Source: Salinimicrobium sp. TH3
GTDB lineage: Bacteria; Bacteroidota; Bacteroidia; Flavobacteriales; Flavobacteriaceae
Length of the DNA: 64,000 nt
Assembly (NCBI RefSeq): GCF_026676115.1
Contig: NZ_JAPONB010000001.1
Location: forward strand, 672,191 to 736,190
Direction: 5' to 3'
The position numbers were made by a program, and so were the translations under genes. Every line of letters begins with the position of its first letter. Positions within the stretch are counted from its first letter, which is position 1. The notes beneath the pieces were generated by a model, which did not search any database, was not told the origin of the DNA, and saw nothing but the letters and a program-made list of their open reading frames with translations. Below, piece after piece: positions 25,497 through 32,696 of the stretch.

Positions 25497-26849
25497 ATGG
25501 AACAGAACGACATCGCAGTAGGATTAGACATTGGTACTACTAAGATCGTAGCCATGATTGGCCGTAAGAATGACTACGGCAAAATGGAGATCATTGGGAT
25601 TGGAAAGGCAAAGAGTCTCGGGGTGCACCGTGGGGTTGTGAATAACATTACACAAACAATACAGTCCATCCAGCAGGCGATACAGGAGGCAGAGGCAGAT
25701 AGCGGAATGAAGATCAAAGATGTAGTGGTGGGCATTGCCGGCCAGCACATTCGCAGCTTACAGCACAGCGATTACATCACGCGTCCCAATCCTGATGAGG
25801 TAATAGATGCTACAGATATTGAAACCCTGTGCAATCAGGTACATAAACTGGTAATGCTTCCGGGAGAAGAGATCATCCATGTCTTACCTCAGGAATTTAA
25901 GGTGGACGGGCAGGCCGAGATTAAAGAGCCTATTGGAATGTATGGCGGCCGTTTGGAAGCCAACTTCCATGTAGTAGTGGGGCAGGTTTCCTCAATAAGG
26001 AACGTAGGAAGATGTGTGAAAAGTGCCGGCCTGGAACTATCGGCAGTTACTCTGGAGCCTCTGGCATCTGCTAATGCAGTGCTTAGTCAGGAAGAAAAAG
26101 AAGCGGGAGTTGCCCTTGTGGATATTGGAGGAGGCACGACAGATCTTGCCATATTTAAAGATGGGATCATTAGACACACTGCTGTCATACCGTTTGGTGG
26201 TGGTGTGATCACCGAAGATATAAAAGAAGGCTGTTCGATCATTGAAAAGCAGGCAGAGTTGCTTAAAGTAAAATTTGGATCTGCATGGCCGGGAGAGAAT
26301 AAGGATAATGAAATTGTCTCTATTCCGGGATTACGTGGAAGAGAGCCTAAAGAAATAACTCTTAAGAACCTTTCAAAGATCATCCACGCCAGAGTAGTGG
26401 AAATCATTGAGCAGGTCTACCTGGAAATCAAAAATTACGGTCACGAAGAGCAGAAGAAAAAATTAATTGGGGGAATAGTTTTAACCGGAGGTGGTGCACA
26501 GCTTAAGCATATCAAGCAGCTGGTGGAATATATTACAGGAATGGATACCAGGATTGGTTATCCCAATGAACACCTTGCCGGGGATAGTGATACAGAAACA
26601 ACAAGTCCTGTTTTTGCTACGGCAGTAGGATTGGTGTTAAACAGCCTTGAGATCAACAGCAAACATCCTTACGTAGAGGAGGAGGAAGAACATGGACAGG
26701 AGGAAGTGGCAGGAGGAGTGACGCCTACGGCAGTACCTCAGGAAGAGGAAGAAGAGCGGGAAGAACGTACCACAGTAAGTCAGCCCCGCAGAACGATATT
26801 TGAAAAATGGTTTGAAAAGTTCAAGGATTTTTTAGACAACGCCGAGTAG
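25497..26849 (+). CDS. ftsA: Cell division protein FtsA
   Basis: Actin-like ATPase that tethers FtsZ filaments to the membrane. 450 residues with GLDIGTTKIVAMIG (phosphate 1, about 9-22), the SHS2/1C region after it, and DIGGGTTDLAIF (phosphate 2, about 207). After an acidic Glu-rich linker, the C-terminus ends in a short amphipathic helix (IFEKWFEKFKDFLDNAE), the expected membrane-binding segment. A 63-bp gap without a usable gene separates it from ftsZ. Confidence 0.96.
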   Translation: MEQNDIAVGLDIGTTKIVAMIGRKNDYGKMEIIGIGKAKSLGVHRGVVNNITQTIQSIQQAIQEAEADSGMKIKDVVVGIAGQHIRSLQHSDYITRPNPDEVIDATDIETLCNQVHKLVMLPGEEIIHVLPQEFKVDGQAEIKEPIGMYGGRLEANFHVVVGQVSSIRNVGRCVKSAGLELSAVTLEPLASANAVLSQEEKEAGVALVDIGGGTTDLAIFKDGIIRHTAVIPFGGGVITEDIKEGCSIIEKQAELLKVKFGSAWPGENKDNEIVSIPGLRGREPKEITLKNLSKIIHARVVEIIEQVYLEIKNYGHEEQKKKLIGGIVLTGGGAQLKHIKQLVEYITGMDTRIGYPNEHLAGDSDTETTSPVFATAVGLVLNSLEINSKHPYVEEEEEHGQEEVAGGVTPTAVPQEEEEEREERTTVSQPRRTIFEKWFEKFKDFLDNAE

Positions 26850-26912
26850 GTTCGGCGAAGAAATAAGCTATGAAAAAGAATAAAAAAGTAGAAAACCAGT
26901 AAAACAGAATTT

Positions 26913-28895
26913 ATGAGCAGCACAGAATTCGGAAACATTACATTCGATCTCCCCAAGAATCAATCGAACGTTATAAAAGTTATTGGTGTAGGTGGAGGCG
27001 GTAGTAACGCAATCAACCACATGTTTCAACAAGGGATCAAGGGAGTTGATTTCGTGGTTTGCAATACAGATGCACAGGCCCTGGAAAACAGTCCTGTACC
27101 CAACAAGATACAGCTGGGAGTGAGAGAGACCGAAGGTCTTGGAGCTGGCGCCGATCCTGAAGTTGGTCGCAAAGCAGCTGAAGAAAGTTTTGATGAGATA
27201 AGAGCCCTTTTGGATACCAACACAAAGATGGTGTTTATCACCGCCGGGATGGGTGGTGGTACAGGAACAGGAGCTGCTCCCATCATTGCCAAACAAGCCA
27301 AGGACATGGGAATTCTCACGGTGGGGATCGTGACCAGCCCGTTTTTGTTCGAAGGCAAGACCAGAAATGAACAGGCCCAACTGGGAGTTGAAAACCTGCG
27401 AAGCCATGTTGATTCACTTATTGTAATCAACAACAATAAATTGCGTGAGGTTTATGGAAACCTTGGATTCAAAGCCGGGTTTTCCAAAGCCGATGAAGTA
27501 CTGGCAACTGCTTCGCGCGGTATCGCCGAAGTAATAACTCATCACTATACGCAAAACATTGACTTGCGGGATGCTAAGACGGTTCTTAGTAACAGTGGTA
27601 CTGCAATAATGGGATCTGCACAGGCATCTGGCGGAAGCCGTGCCCAGGATGCCATTTCAAAGGCTCTGGATTCCCCTCTGCTTAATGACAATAAAATTAC
27701 CGGAGCCAAAAATGTGTTGCTGCTTATCATTTCCGGTTCCGAGGAGATCACTATAGATGAAATAGGGGAAATAAGTGACCATATCCAGGCAGAAGCCGGG
27801 CACAGTGCAAATATCATAATGGGTGTTGGTGAAGATGAAAGTCTTGACGATGCGATCTCGGTTACTATTATAGCAACCGGTTTTGATATTGAGCAACAAA
27901 ACGATATTGTTAATACCGAAACCAAGAAGATCATTCACACTCTTGAAGATGAGCAAAGGGCCGAGCATGAACTTTCTCCCAGGAAGACATCTTCGGCTTA
28001 TGATGGGCCTGCGCCTGCACCAAAAGAAGAGAATAAGATCGTTCATACGCTTTCTTTAGAAGACGAAGTTGATGAGGAGCCGGAGAGTAGCCATCCTTTA
28101 CAAGCTGTGAGGGAAATGAAAGTGGATTATGAAGAGGTAAAACCTGCTGAGGAAACCGAATTTGTAATCACAGATAGTGTAAGGGAAGTAGAGGTTTCTG
28201 AACCCGAGGTTGTCAAACCCGACCCGCAGGAGCAACAGTTCATGTTTACTTTTGACATGCCTAAAAATGTTGCTTCAGAAGAAAAAGAAGCACCAAAAGC
28301 AGAGCAGCCTAAAGCACCCGCAGAGGAGCAAAAGGAACCTGTAAGGGAACAAAGAATAATCCATACCCTTTCCGAAGATGTGGAGGGGCAAAACCAGGTG
28401 AAGAAGGAGCTGTCCAATCAGACCAAGAACACCAACAATGGAGTAACCCGTTATTCTCTGAACGATTATATGGAGGTAGAGGAAATGCTGAAGAGTTCAC
28501 AACCTGTTCAGAAATCTAAACCCGAACCGGAACCGGAAATTAGAAGAACGCCTGCGCCTGTTCAACCACCTGTTTCCAGAGTTGCCCCAAAACCCGAAGA
28601 ATCCAAACAGGCTCCCGAAGAGGAGGCAGATCCATTTAATATTCCAATCAATGAAAGCCTGGTAAAAAGGTCGGCTGAAAGACGGGCTAAAATGAAGGAG
28701 TTCAACTATAAGTTTAGGAATAACCTTAAGGTGGATGAGTATGAAAGACAACCGGCTTATAAAAGACAGGGAATAGATCTTGACAACACTAAACCGGGAG
28801 AGGGAAAATTATCCCGAACTACTTTAGGTAGCGGTGATGATGATGAAATGAGATTTAGGACCAACAATTCTTTTTTACACGATAATGTAGATTAA
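26913..28895 (+). CDS. ftsZ: Cell division protein FtsZ with long C-terminal extension
   Basis: Tubulin-like GTPase forming the Z ring. 660 residues: the GTPase core (about 1-320) has GVGGGGSNA (about 26) and the tubulin signature GGGTGTGAAP (about 113), with NNNKLREVYG further on. A variable linker of about 290 residues rich in Glu, Pro and Lys follows, then a conserved tail (DEMRFRTNNSFLHDNVD) that probably binds FtsA. E. coli FtsZ is 383 residues; the long linker is usual in Flavobacteria as far as I recall. Followed by a strong terminator. Confidence 0.96.
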   Translation: MSSTEFGNITFDLPKNQSNVIKVIGVGGGGSNAINHMFQQGIKGVDFVVCNTDAQALENSPVPNKIQLGVRETEGLGAGADPEVGRKAAEESFDEIRALLDTNTKMVFITAGMGGGTGTGAAPIIAKQAKDMGILTVGIVTSPFLFEGKTRNEQAQLGVENLRSHVDSLIVINNNKLREVYGNLGFKAGFSKADEVLATASRGIAEVITHHYTQNIDLRDAKTVLSNSGTAIMGSAQASGGSRAQDAISKALDSPLLNDNKITGAKNVLLLIISGSEEITIDEIGEISDHIQAEAGHSANIIMGVGEDESLDDAISVTIIATGFDIEQQNDIVNTETKKIIHTLEDEQRAEHELSPRKTSSAYDGPAPAPKEENKIVHTLSLEDEVDEEPESSHPLQAVREMKVDYEEVKPAEETEFVITDSVREVEVSEPEVVKPDPQEQQFMFTFDMPKNVASEEKEAPKAEQPKAPAEEQKEPVREQRIIHTLSEDVEGQNQVKKELSNQTKNTNNGVTRYSLNDYMEVEEMLKSSQPVQKSKPEPEPEIRRTPAPVQPPVSRVAPKPEESKQAPEEEADPFNIPINESLVKRSAERRAKMKEFNYKFRNNLKVDEYERQPAYKRQGIDLDNTKPGEGKLSRTTLGSGDDDEMRFRTNNSFLHDNVD

Positions 28896-28913
28896 GTAGT
28901 CCCCCAACTATTT

Positions 28914-28950
28914 AAAACCCGAAGCCAGTCCCCCGGTTTCGGGTTTTTTT
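28914..28950 (+). terminator. Terminator of the dcw operon
   Basis: A stem of AAAACCCGAA paired with TTCGGGTTTT around a C-rich loop, ending in seven T. It lies 19 bp after the ftsZ stop and closes the division cluster. Confidence 0.85.
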
Positions 28951-29017
28951 GTGTCCGGGAAGTTCTCTCTTTGACCTATTTCGTTATCTTCGCAGGACTA
29001 ATAAAATCCCATTAAAA

Positions 29018-29470
29018 ATGAGTTTACAGGATAAAGTAATGGCCGAGATGAAAGAGGCTATGCGAGCTAAGGACAGTAATAAACTTGAAGCTTTGAGAGC
29101 GGTAAAGAGTGCAATATTATTAGCAAGGACCGATGCTTCGGGAAAAGATGGACTAAGTGAAGATGAAGAGTTGAAACTCTTACAGCGCCTTGTAAAACAG
29201 CGAAAAGAAAGTGCTGCAATCTATAAGGAGCAGGGCCGTGAAGATTTGGCTCAACCCGAACTGGACCAGGCAGCTGTAATAGAAAATTTCCTTCCCGAGC
29301 AAATGAGTGAGCAGGAAATAGAGGCCGAAGTTGATAAGATAATTTCGCAAACGGGAGCCAGCGGGATGCAGGATATGGGAAAAGTAATGGGATTAGCTTC
29401 CAAAGAATTGGCCGGCAGGGCAGATGGAAAGACTATTTCTATGGTGGTGAAGAGGAAACTTAGTAGTTAG
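29018..29470 (+). CDS. GatB/YqeY domain protein
   Basis: A 150-residue helical protein of the YqeY family, resembling the tRNA-binding tail of the GatB amidotransferase subunit (RAVKSAILLARTD, LQRLVKQRKESAAIYKEQGREDLAQPE, LPEQMSEQEIEAEV). Its precise role is not known; a link to tRNA handling is proposed for the family. I choose ATG 29018 (MSLQDKV) rather than an earlier in-frame codon at 28949, which would run into the ftsZ terminator. The stop codon lies inside a heptad repeat. Confidence 0.9.
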   Translation: MSLQDKVMAEMKEAMRAKDSNKLEALRAVKSAILLARTDASGKDGLSEDEELKLLQRLVKQRKESAAIYKEQGREDLAQPELDQAAVIENFLPEQMSEQEIEAEVDKIISQTGASGMQDMGKVMGLASKELAGRADGKTISMVVKRKLSS

Positions 29471-29487
29471 TATTGAGTATTGAGATG
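29460..29487 (+). repeat. Heptad tandem repeat across the yqeY stop
   Basis: TTAGTAG, TTAGTAT, TGAGTAT, TGAGATG: four 7-bp steps that include the yqeY stop codon TAG (29468-29470). The rest of 29488-29586 shows a run of nine G (29514-29522) and nothing else I can name. Confidence 0.6.
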
Positions 29488-29586
29488 GTTACAGGTTTCC
29501 TAACTAAGAGTGAGGGGGGGGGAGAAAGTTAGGACTCATCGGACTTTTTAAGAACGTCTTATTATGTTCTAAAGTCTGGGAAATTC

Positions 29587-29618
29587 TTTGTCGCAGTTTA
29601 AAGTTTTTATGTAAATTG
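29587..29618 (+). promoter_or_regulatory. Promoter of tRNA-Arg
   Basis: TTTG (29587-29590), 21 bp, then TAAATTG (29612-29618). This is close to the -33/-7 pattern and 13 bp before the tRNA 5' end. Confidence 0.6.
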
Positions 29619-29631
29619 CGCCTTCTTAAAA

Positions 29632-29705
29632 GGCCCCGTGGCGCAACTGAATAGCGCATCAGATTTCGGCTCTGAGGGTTGGGGGTTTGAATCCCTCCGG
29701 GGTCA
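29632..29705 (+). tRNA. tRNA-Arg (anticodon UCG)
   Basis: A 74-nt cloverleaf: acceptor GGCCCCG / CGGGGTC with one G-U pair, D stem GCGC / GCGC, anticodon stem TCAGA / TCTGA with loop TTTCGGC (anticodon TCG, reading CGA), variable loop GGGTT and T arm GGGGG / CCCTC with loop TTTGAAT. The discriminator base is A and the CCA end is not encoded. It has its own promoter and terminator and is a single-gene unit. Confidence 0.93.
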
Positions 29706-29713
29706 CATCAGTC

Positions 29714-29744
29714 AAAAAACCACGCCACAGGCGTGGTTTTTTTT
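29714..29744 (+). terminator. Terminator of tRNA-Arg
   Basis: CCACGCC / GGCGTGG stem with an ACA loop, flanked by an A run and followed by eight T, 9 bp after the tRNA. Confidence 0.88.
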
Positions 29745-29862
29745 ATAAAGAAATCAAGCTGCGCTTGAAATTTCGAAATGAAATAAAGAGCCAGGGCGAC
29801 AGCTCGTGGTTTCTAATATACAGGAGTGAAGTAAATTCCCTGTTTTTCACGTATAAATCAAT

Positions 29863-29896
29863 AAACTCCAGAATTAGTTTTCTGGAGTTTTGTTTT
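29863..29896 (+). terminator. Orphan terminator-like hairpin
   Basis: A perfect 11-bp stem AAACTCCAGAA / TTCTGGAGTTT followed by TGTTTTTT. No gene is recognised between the tRNA terminator and this hairpin, so it may end a small RNA or be left over from a lost gene. Apart from it and the small minus-strand gene at 30146-30268, I see nothing firm in 29745-30444. Confidence 0.55.
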
Positions 29897-30145
29897 TTAG
29901 GACTTAGATTTAAGCTTTCATTAGGGAGCCATAAAGATTACTGGAAGTAGAATGAGAATTAAAGAGATCAATCAACAAATAGTAGAGCAGGAAAAATTAT
30001 ATATAATGAATCAGGCTAATTTTGAAGTGTAGGATCTGTTTATTTTTTTAATAACTCCAGCGCCAGAAGTTTATCCAAGGTTAAATATACCTCTTAAAGT
30101 TTAGATGATAATTCTAAGGTTAAATCTCAGGAGAAATGTTTTTAT

Positions 30146-30268
30146 CTAAACGATAAAACCCAGCAGTACCAGAAAGATGAAAAAGGCGACAACCAGGCAA
30201 TGGTCAGACCAAACCTCGAAATTAGACACCTTTTCTTTTTCTTCGGAATTTCTTTTATGTGAGCTCAT
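30146..30268 (-). CDS. Small single-span membrane protein (40 residues)
   Basis: Minus-strand frame from ATG 30268 to TAG 30146. The first half is charged (MSSHKRNSEEKEKVSNFEVW); the second half is one continuous hydrophobic helix (CLVVAFFIFLVLLGFIV) reaching the stop. This charged-then-hydrophobic layout over exactly one membrane span is unlikely in random AT-rich DNA. It stands alone in an otherwise empty stretch of about 1 kb. A weak -7-like TAGATTTA lies upstream on the minus strand. No family is recognised and the function is unknown. Confidence 0.5.
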   Translation of the reverse strand: MSSHKRNSEEKEKVSNFEVWSDHCLVVAFFIFLVLLGFIV

Positions 30269-30444
30269 GATGAAAAATTTTTAAGGTTCTAAATCTCTTA
30301 AATCCTCTTAAAAGGGATTAAATCTAATTTAGAAAATTTTAAGTTTTCAGCAAACTATTAGATGTTAAATGTCTGAAATAGAGTACAAAAATCCCTCTAT
30401 GGTTTTAATTTTTCTCTGAAATTGAGTTAATAAAACTAAAATAT

Positions 30445-31995
30445 TCAGGAACTGCAGGAAAGCATGGAACAACCCGCTTTTTTTGCTGCCCATTCCGGTC
30501 TTTTGGCGACCAGCTCCTCAAAGCCGGCTAAGGAATACGGCTGCTTTAGCGCCTCCTGGAGCTTCAGGAAGAGCATGTTCTCTCCTTTTTCCAGCTCTTC
30601 AATAGCCTGGTGTAAAAGGTAATTCCGTAGGATAATCCTGGGATTATTTAGGTTCATGAGCTTCTTACTTTCTTCTTCAGAAAGGCTGCTGTTTTTTCGC
30701 ATATTGTAATAATCGGCTATAAGAGCTGTAAAGAGTTCTTCGTCCTGTGGCTCCAGGTTGTCATAAAACGAGGGCTGGAAATGTAAAACTGGTTCAGAAG
30801 CAGCTTCAGAAGGAACATCGGCGAGTAAGCGATAGAAGATGGTCATATCTGGCTGAACTACGGAGAGCATTTTTTCGAAACGGGAGATGAGTTCCTTTTC
30901 TTTTTTCCCCACTTTATCAAATCCAAGTTTGCGACCCATCATTCCATAATAATAGTCCCAAAAGGACTTTTCATAGGTTCCCAGTGCGGCTTCAAGACCC
31001 TCTGTATCTTCAAAGAGTAGGGAAAGAGCATTGGCAAGCCTGCCAAGATTCCAGTATCCTATTGAAGGTTGGTTTCCAAAAGCATAACGACGGCCGGGAA
31101 GATCTGTGGTATTAGGAGTAAAATTATGATCGTAATTGTCGAGAAAAGAGAAAGGGCCGTAATCTATTGTTAGGCCAAGGATGGACATATTATCTGTATT
31201 CATTACCCCATGTACGAAGCCTACTCTTTGCCACTCACTCATCAAAAATGCTGTTTTTTCAACTACTTCTTCAAACCATTTTAAAATATTCTCTTCACCT
31301 GTAAGATGAGGGTAATATCGGTCTATGGTCCAGTTTACAAGTTGTCGGAGCTTTTCGGTTTCCCGCTGTGCAGCCAGTAATTCGAAGTTTCCGAAGCGTA
31401 AGAAAGACGGAGCCACGCGGGTTACAATCGCACCGGGTTCATATTCAGGATTGCCGTTATAAAACATGTCGCGCAATATATTGTCTCCTGTGGAAACCAG
31501 CGAAAGGGCCCGGGTAGTGGGTACTCCCAGGTGGTGCATAGCTTCGCTCATCAAATATTCCCTCACAGAGGATCGTAGTACCGCCCGCCCATCGGCATGC
31601 CTGGAATAGGCAGTGGGACCCGCACCTTTTAATTGAAGTTCAAAAATGCCATTTTTGGTGCTCCATTCCCCAAGGTTTATAGCGCGACCATCTCCCAATT
31701 GTCCTGCCCAATTCCCAAATTGGTGACCTGCATAGCAGGCTGCATAAGGAACCATGGAAGATGTGACCTTATTGCCGGCGAGAATCTCAATATCTGTTTG
31801 AGATGGATATTTGACCTCAAGTTTTTCGGCCAGATCGGTTGACCAGGCAAGTAACTTTGGTGCTGCTACAGGAGTGGGGGCAGCCCGGCTGTAAAGTTTT
31901 CCCGGGGTTTGACGTGGAGTACGATCCCCGCTGTCATCTCCTTCAAAGCTCTTTGTGAAGGTATTTTCAAATTCTTTTTCTGAAATAGCAATCAT
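30445..31995 (-). CDS. selO: Protein adenylyltransferase SelO (YdiU/UPF0061)
   Basis: A pseudokinase-fold enzyme that transfers AMP from ATP to Ser, Thr or Tyr of target proteins, linked to redox homeostasis in E. coli. 516 residues from ATG 31995; an in-frame ATG 24 codons upstream at 32067 gives an unlikely leader. It has AAPTPV near the start, LGDGRAINLGE (about 100), ELQLKGAGPTAYSRHADGRAVLRSSVREYL and NTDNMSILGLTIDYGPF. The C-terminus ends SMLSCSS, the Cys version of the site that is selenocysteine in animal SelO. A perfect copy of the dispersed palindrome lies at 31641-31657. Confidence 0.93.
   Translation of the reverse strand: MIAISEKEFENTFTKSFEGDDSGDRTPRQTPGKLYSRAAPTPVAAPKLLAWSTDLAEKLEVKYPSQTDIEILAGNKVTSSMVPYAACYAGHQFGNWAGQLGDGRAINLGEWSTKNGIFELQLKGAGPTAYSRHADGRAVLRSSVREYLMSEAMHHLGVPTTRALSLVSTGDNILRDMFYNGNPEYEPGAIVTRVAPSFLRFGNFELLAAQRETEKLRQLVNWTIDRYYPHLTGEENILKWFEEVVEKTAFLMSEWQRVGFVHGVMNTDNMSILGLTIDYGPFSFLDNYDHNFTPNTTDLPGRRYAFGNQPSIGYWNLGRLANALSLLFEDTEGLEAALGTYEKSFWDYYYGMMGRKLGFDKVGKKEKELISRFEKMLSVVQPDMTIFYRLLADVPSEAASEPVLHFQPSFYDNLEPQDEELFTALIADYYNMRKNSSLSEEESKKLMNLNNPRIILRNYLLHQAIEELEKGENMLFLKLQEALKQPYSLAGFEELVAKRPEWAAKKAGCSMLSCSS
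31641..31657. repeat. Dispersed 17-bp palindrome, perfect copy
   Basis: CAAAAATG-C-CATTTTTG, inside selO, in a different codon context from the copy at 4707. Confidence 0.6.
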
Positions 31996-32222
31996 GGAAT
32001 ATTTTTTCTCAAAATACGAAACTTTCAGCAAGACCTGAAGGGGCATTTTCTGTTGGCTGCTGTTCAACCTACAAGAACCGAGAAACTGATTTTTAGAAAG
32101 TAAGAATTTTCTTTAGAAAATTAACAGCAGCTTAGACAATGATAAAGAATTAAGTTAAACCTAAATTAAATTGTATTTGGGAGAAGAAGATCTAATTTAT
32201 TTTTATAAAAAAAATTCAAGAC

Positions 32223-32585
32223 ATGATTTCTTACCAGAGCAAAAACGACATTCAAAACCAGGTGCTTAACCTGTTGCCGCACCAAATTGAGGAGTGCAGG
32301 GAGTGTGACAAACTTCCCGAATCTCTTGTAGAGCTTATAAAACATAATTACCAGGCCACTTTCGTATGCTATGATAAACATTCCAATTGCATTGAAGTGG
32401 GAATTGAAAATGAAAAAGAGAATTCACCTTATCCTGAAATACAGGTTCAAAAAATCCCGCTTAAGAAAGCTGTGGCCCAACTTAAAAAGACCTTTAGGAA
32501 TAGTGATTCTGATCTTAAATTCTATGGAAAAATTCTGGCGAGCTATGGCTCTTCTTCCAGGGTTGAAGATGTAGTTTTGGTCTAG
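32223..32585 (+). CDS. Conserved-looking hypothetical protein, 120 residues
   Basis: A soluble 120-residue protein with no signal peptide or membrane helix. I do not recognise the family. Visible features are two Cys in EECRECDK (about 24-31), another Cys pair at about 49 and 57, a likely alpha/beta composition and a C-terminus ending EDVVLV. The frame is intact, codon use looks normal, it has its own downstream terminator, and it stands between divergent selO and co-directional tex. Whether the Cys residues bind metal is unknown. Confidence 0.65.
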   Translation: MISYQSKNDIQNQVLNLLPHQIEECRECDKLPESLVELIKHNYQATFVCYDKHSNCIEVGIENEKENSPYPEIQVQKIPLKKAVAQLKKTFRNSDSDLKFYGKILASYGSSSRVEDVVLV

Positions 32586-32607
32586 CAATAATTTGCAAAT
32601 TTAACTT

Positions 32608-32643
32608 AAGCTTCCCGAAGTAATTTTCGAGGAGCTTTTTTTA
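32608..32643 (+). terminator. Terminator after the hypothetical gene
   Basis: An imperfect 12-bp stem (AAGCTTCCCGAA / TTCGAGGAGCTT, two mismatches) and a tract of seven T, 22 bp after the stop codon. Confidence 0.6.
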
Positions 32644-32664
32644 TGGAAAAAACTTTCAGGCTTC

Positions 32665-32672
32665 TATCTTTG
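32665..32672 (+). promoter_or_regulatory. -7 element of tex
   Basis: TATCTTTG fits TAnnTTTG and lies 24 bp upstream of ATG 32697. It is downstream of the alternative in-frame ATG at 32643, so it supports the shorter protein. Confidence 0.55.
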
Positions 32673-32696
32673 CCAATATACCCTTCAGTTATAACA

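Noticed and set aside
26870..26902. Ten-codon frame (MKKNKKVENQ) between ftsA and ftsZ
   Set aside because: Too short to support; Lys-rich text of this kind is common in A-rich gaps.
26868..27407. 179-residue minus-strand reading frame
   Set aside because: Antisense to the ftsZ GTPase core; a shadow frame.
28949..29017. Longer yqeY start
   Set aside because: The extra residues would begin directly at the ftsZ terminator T tract and are not part of the family; ATG 29018 is the normal start.
29687..29950. 87-residue plus-strand reading frame after the tRNA
   Set aside because: It starts inside the tRNA T arm and runs through the tRNA terminator and the orphan hairpin, so it is not a believable gene.
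32643..32696. Longer tex start
   Set aside because: It lies upstream of a good -7 promoter element and inside the terminator tail of the previous gene.
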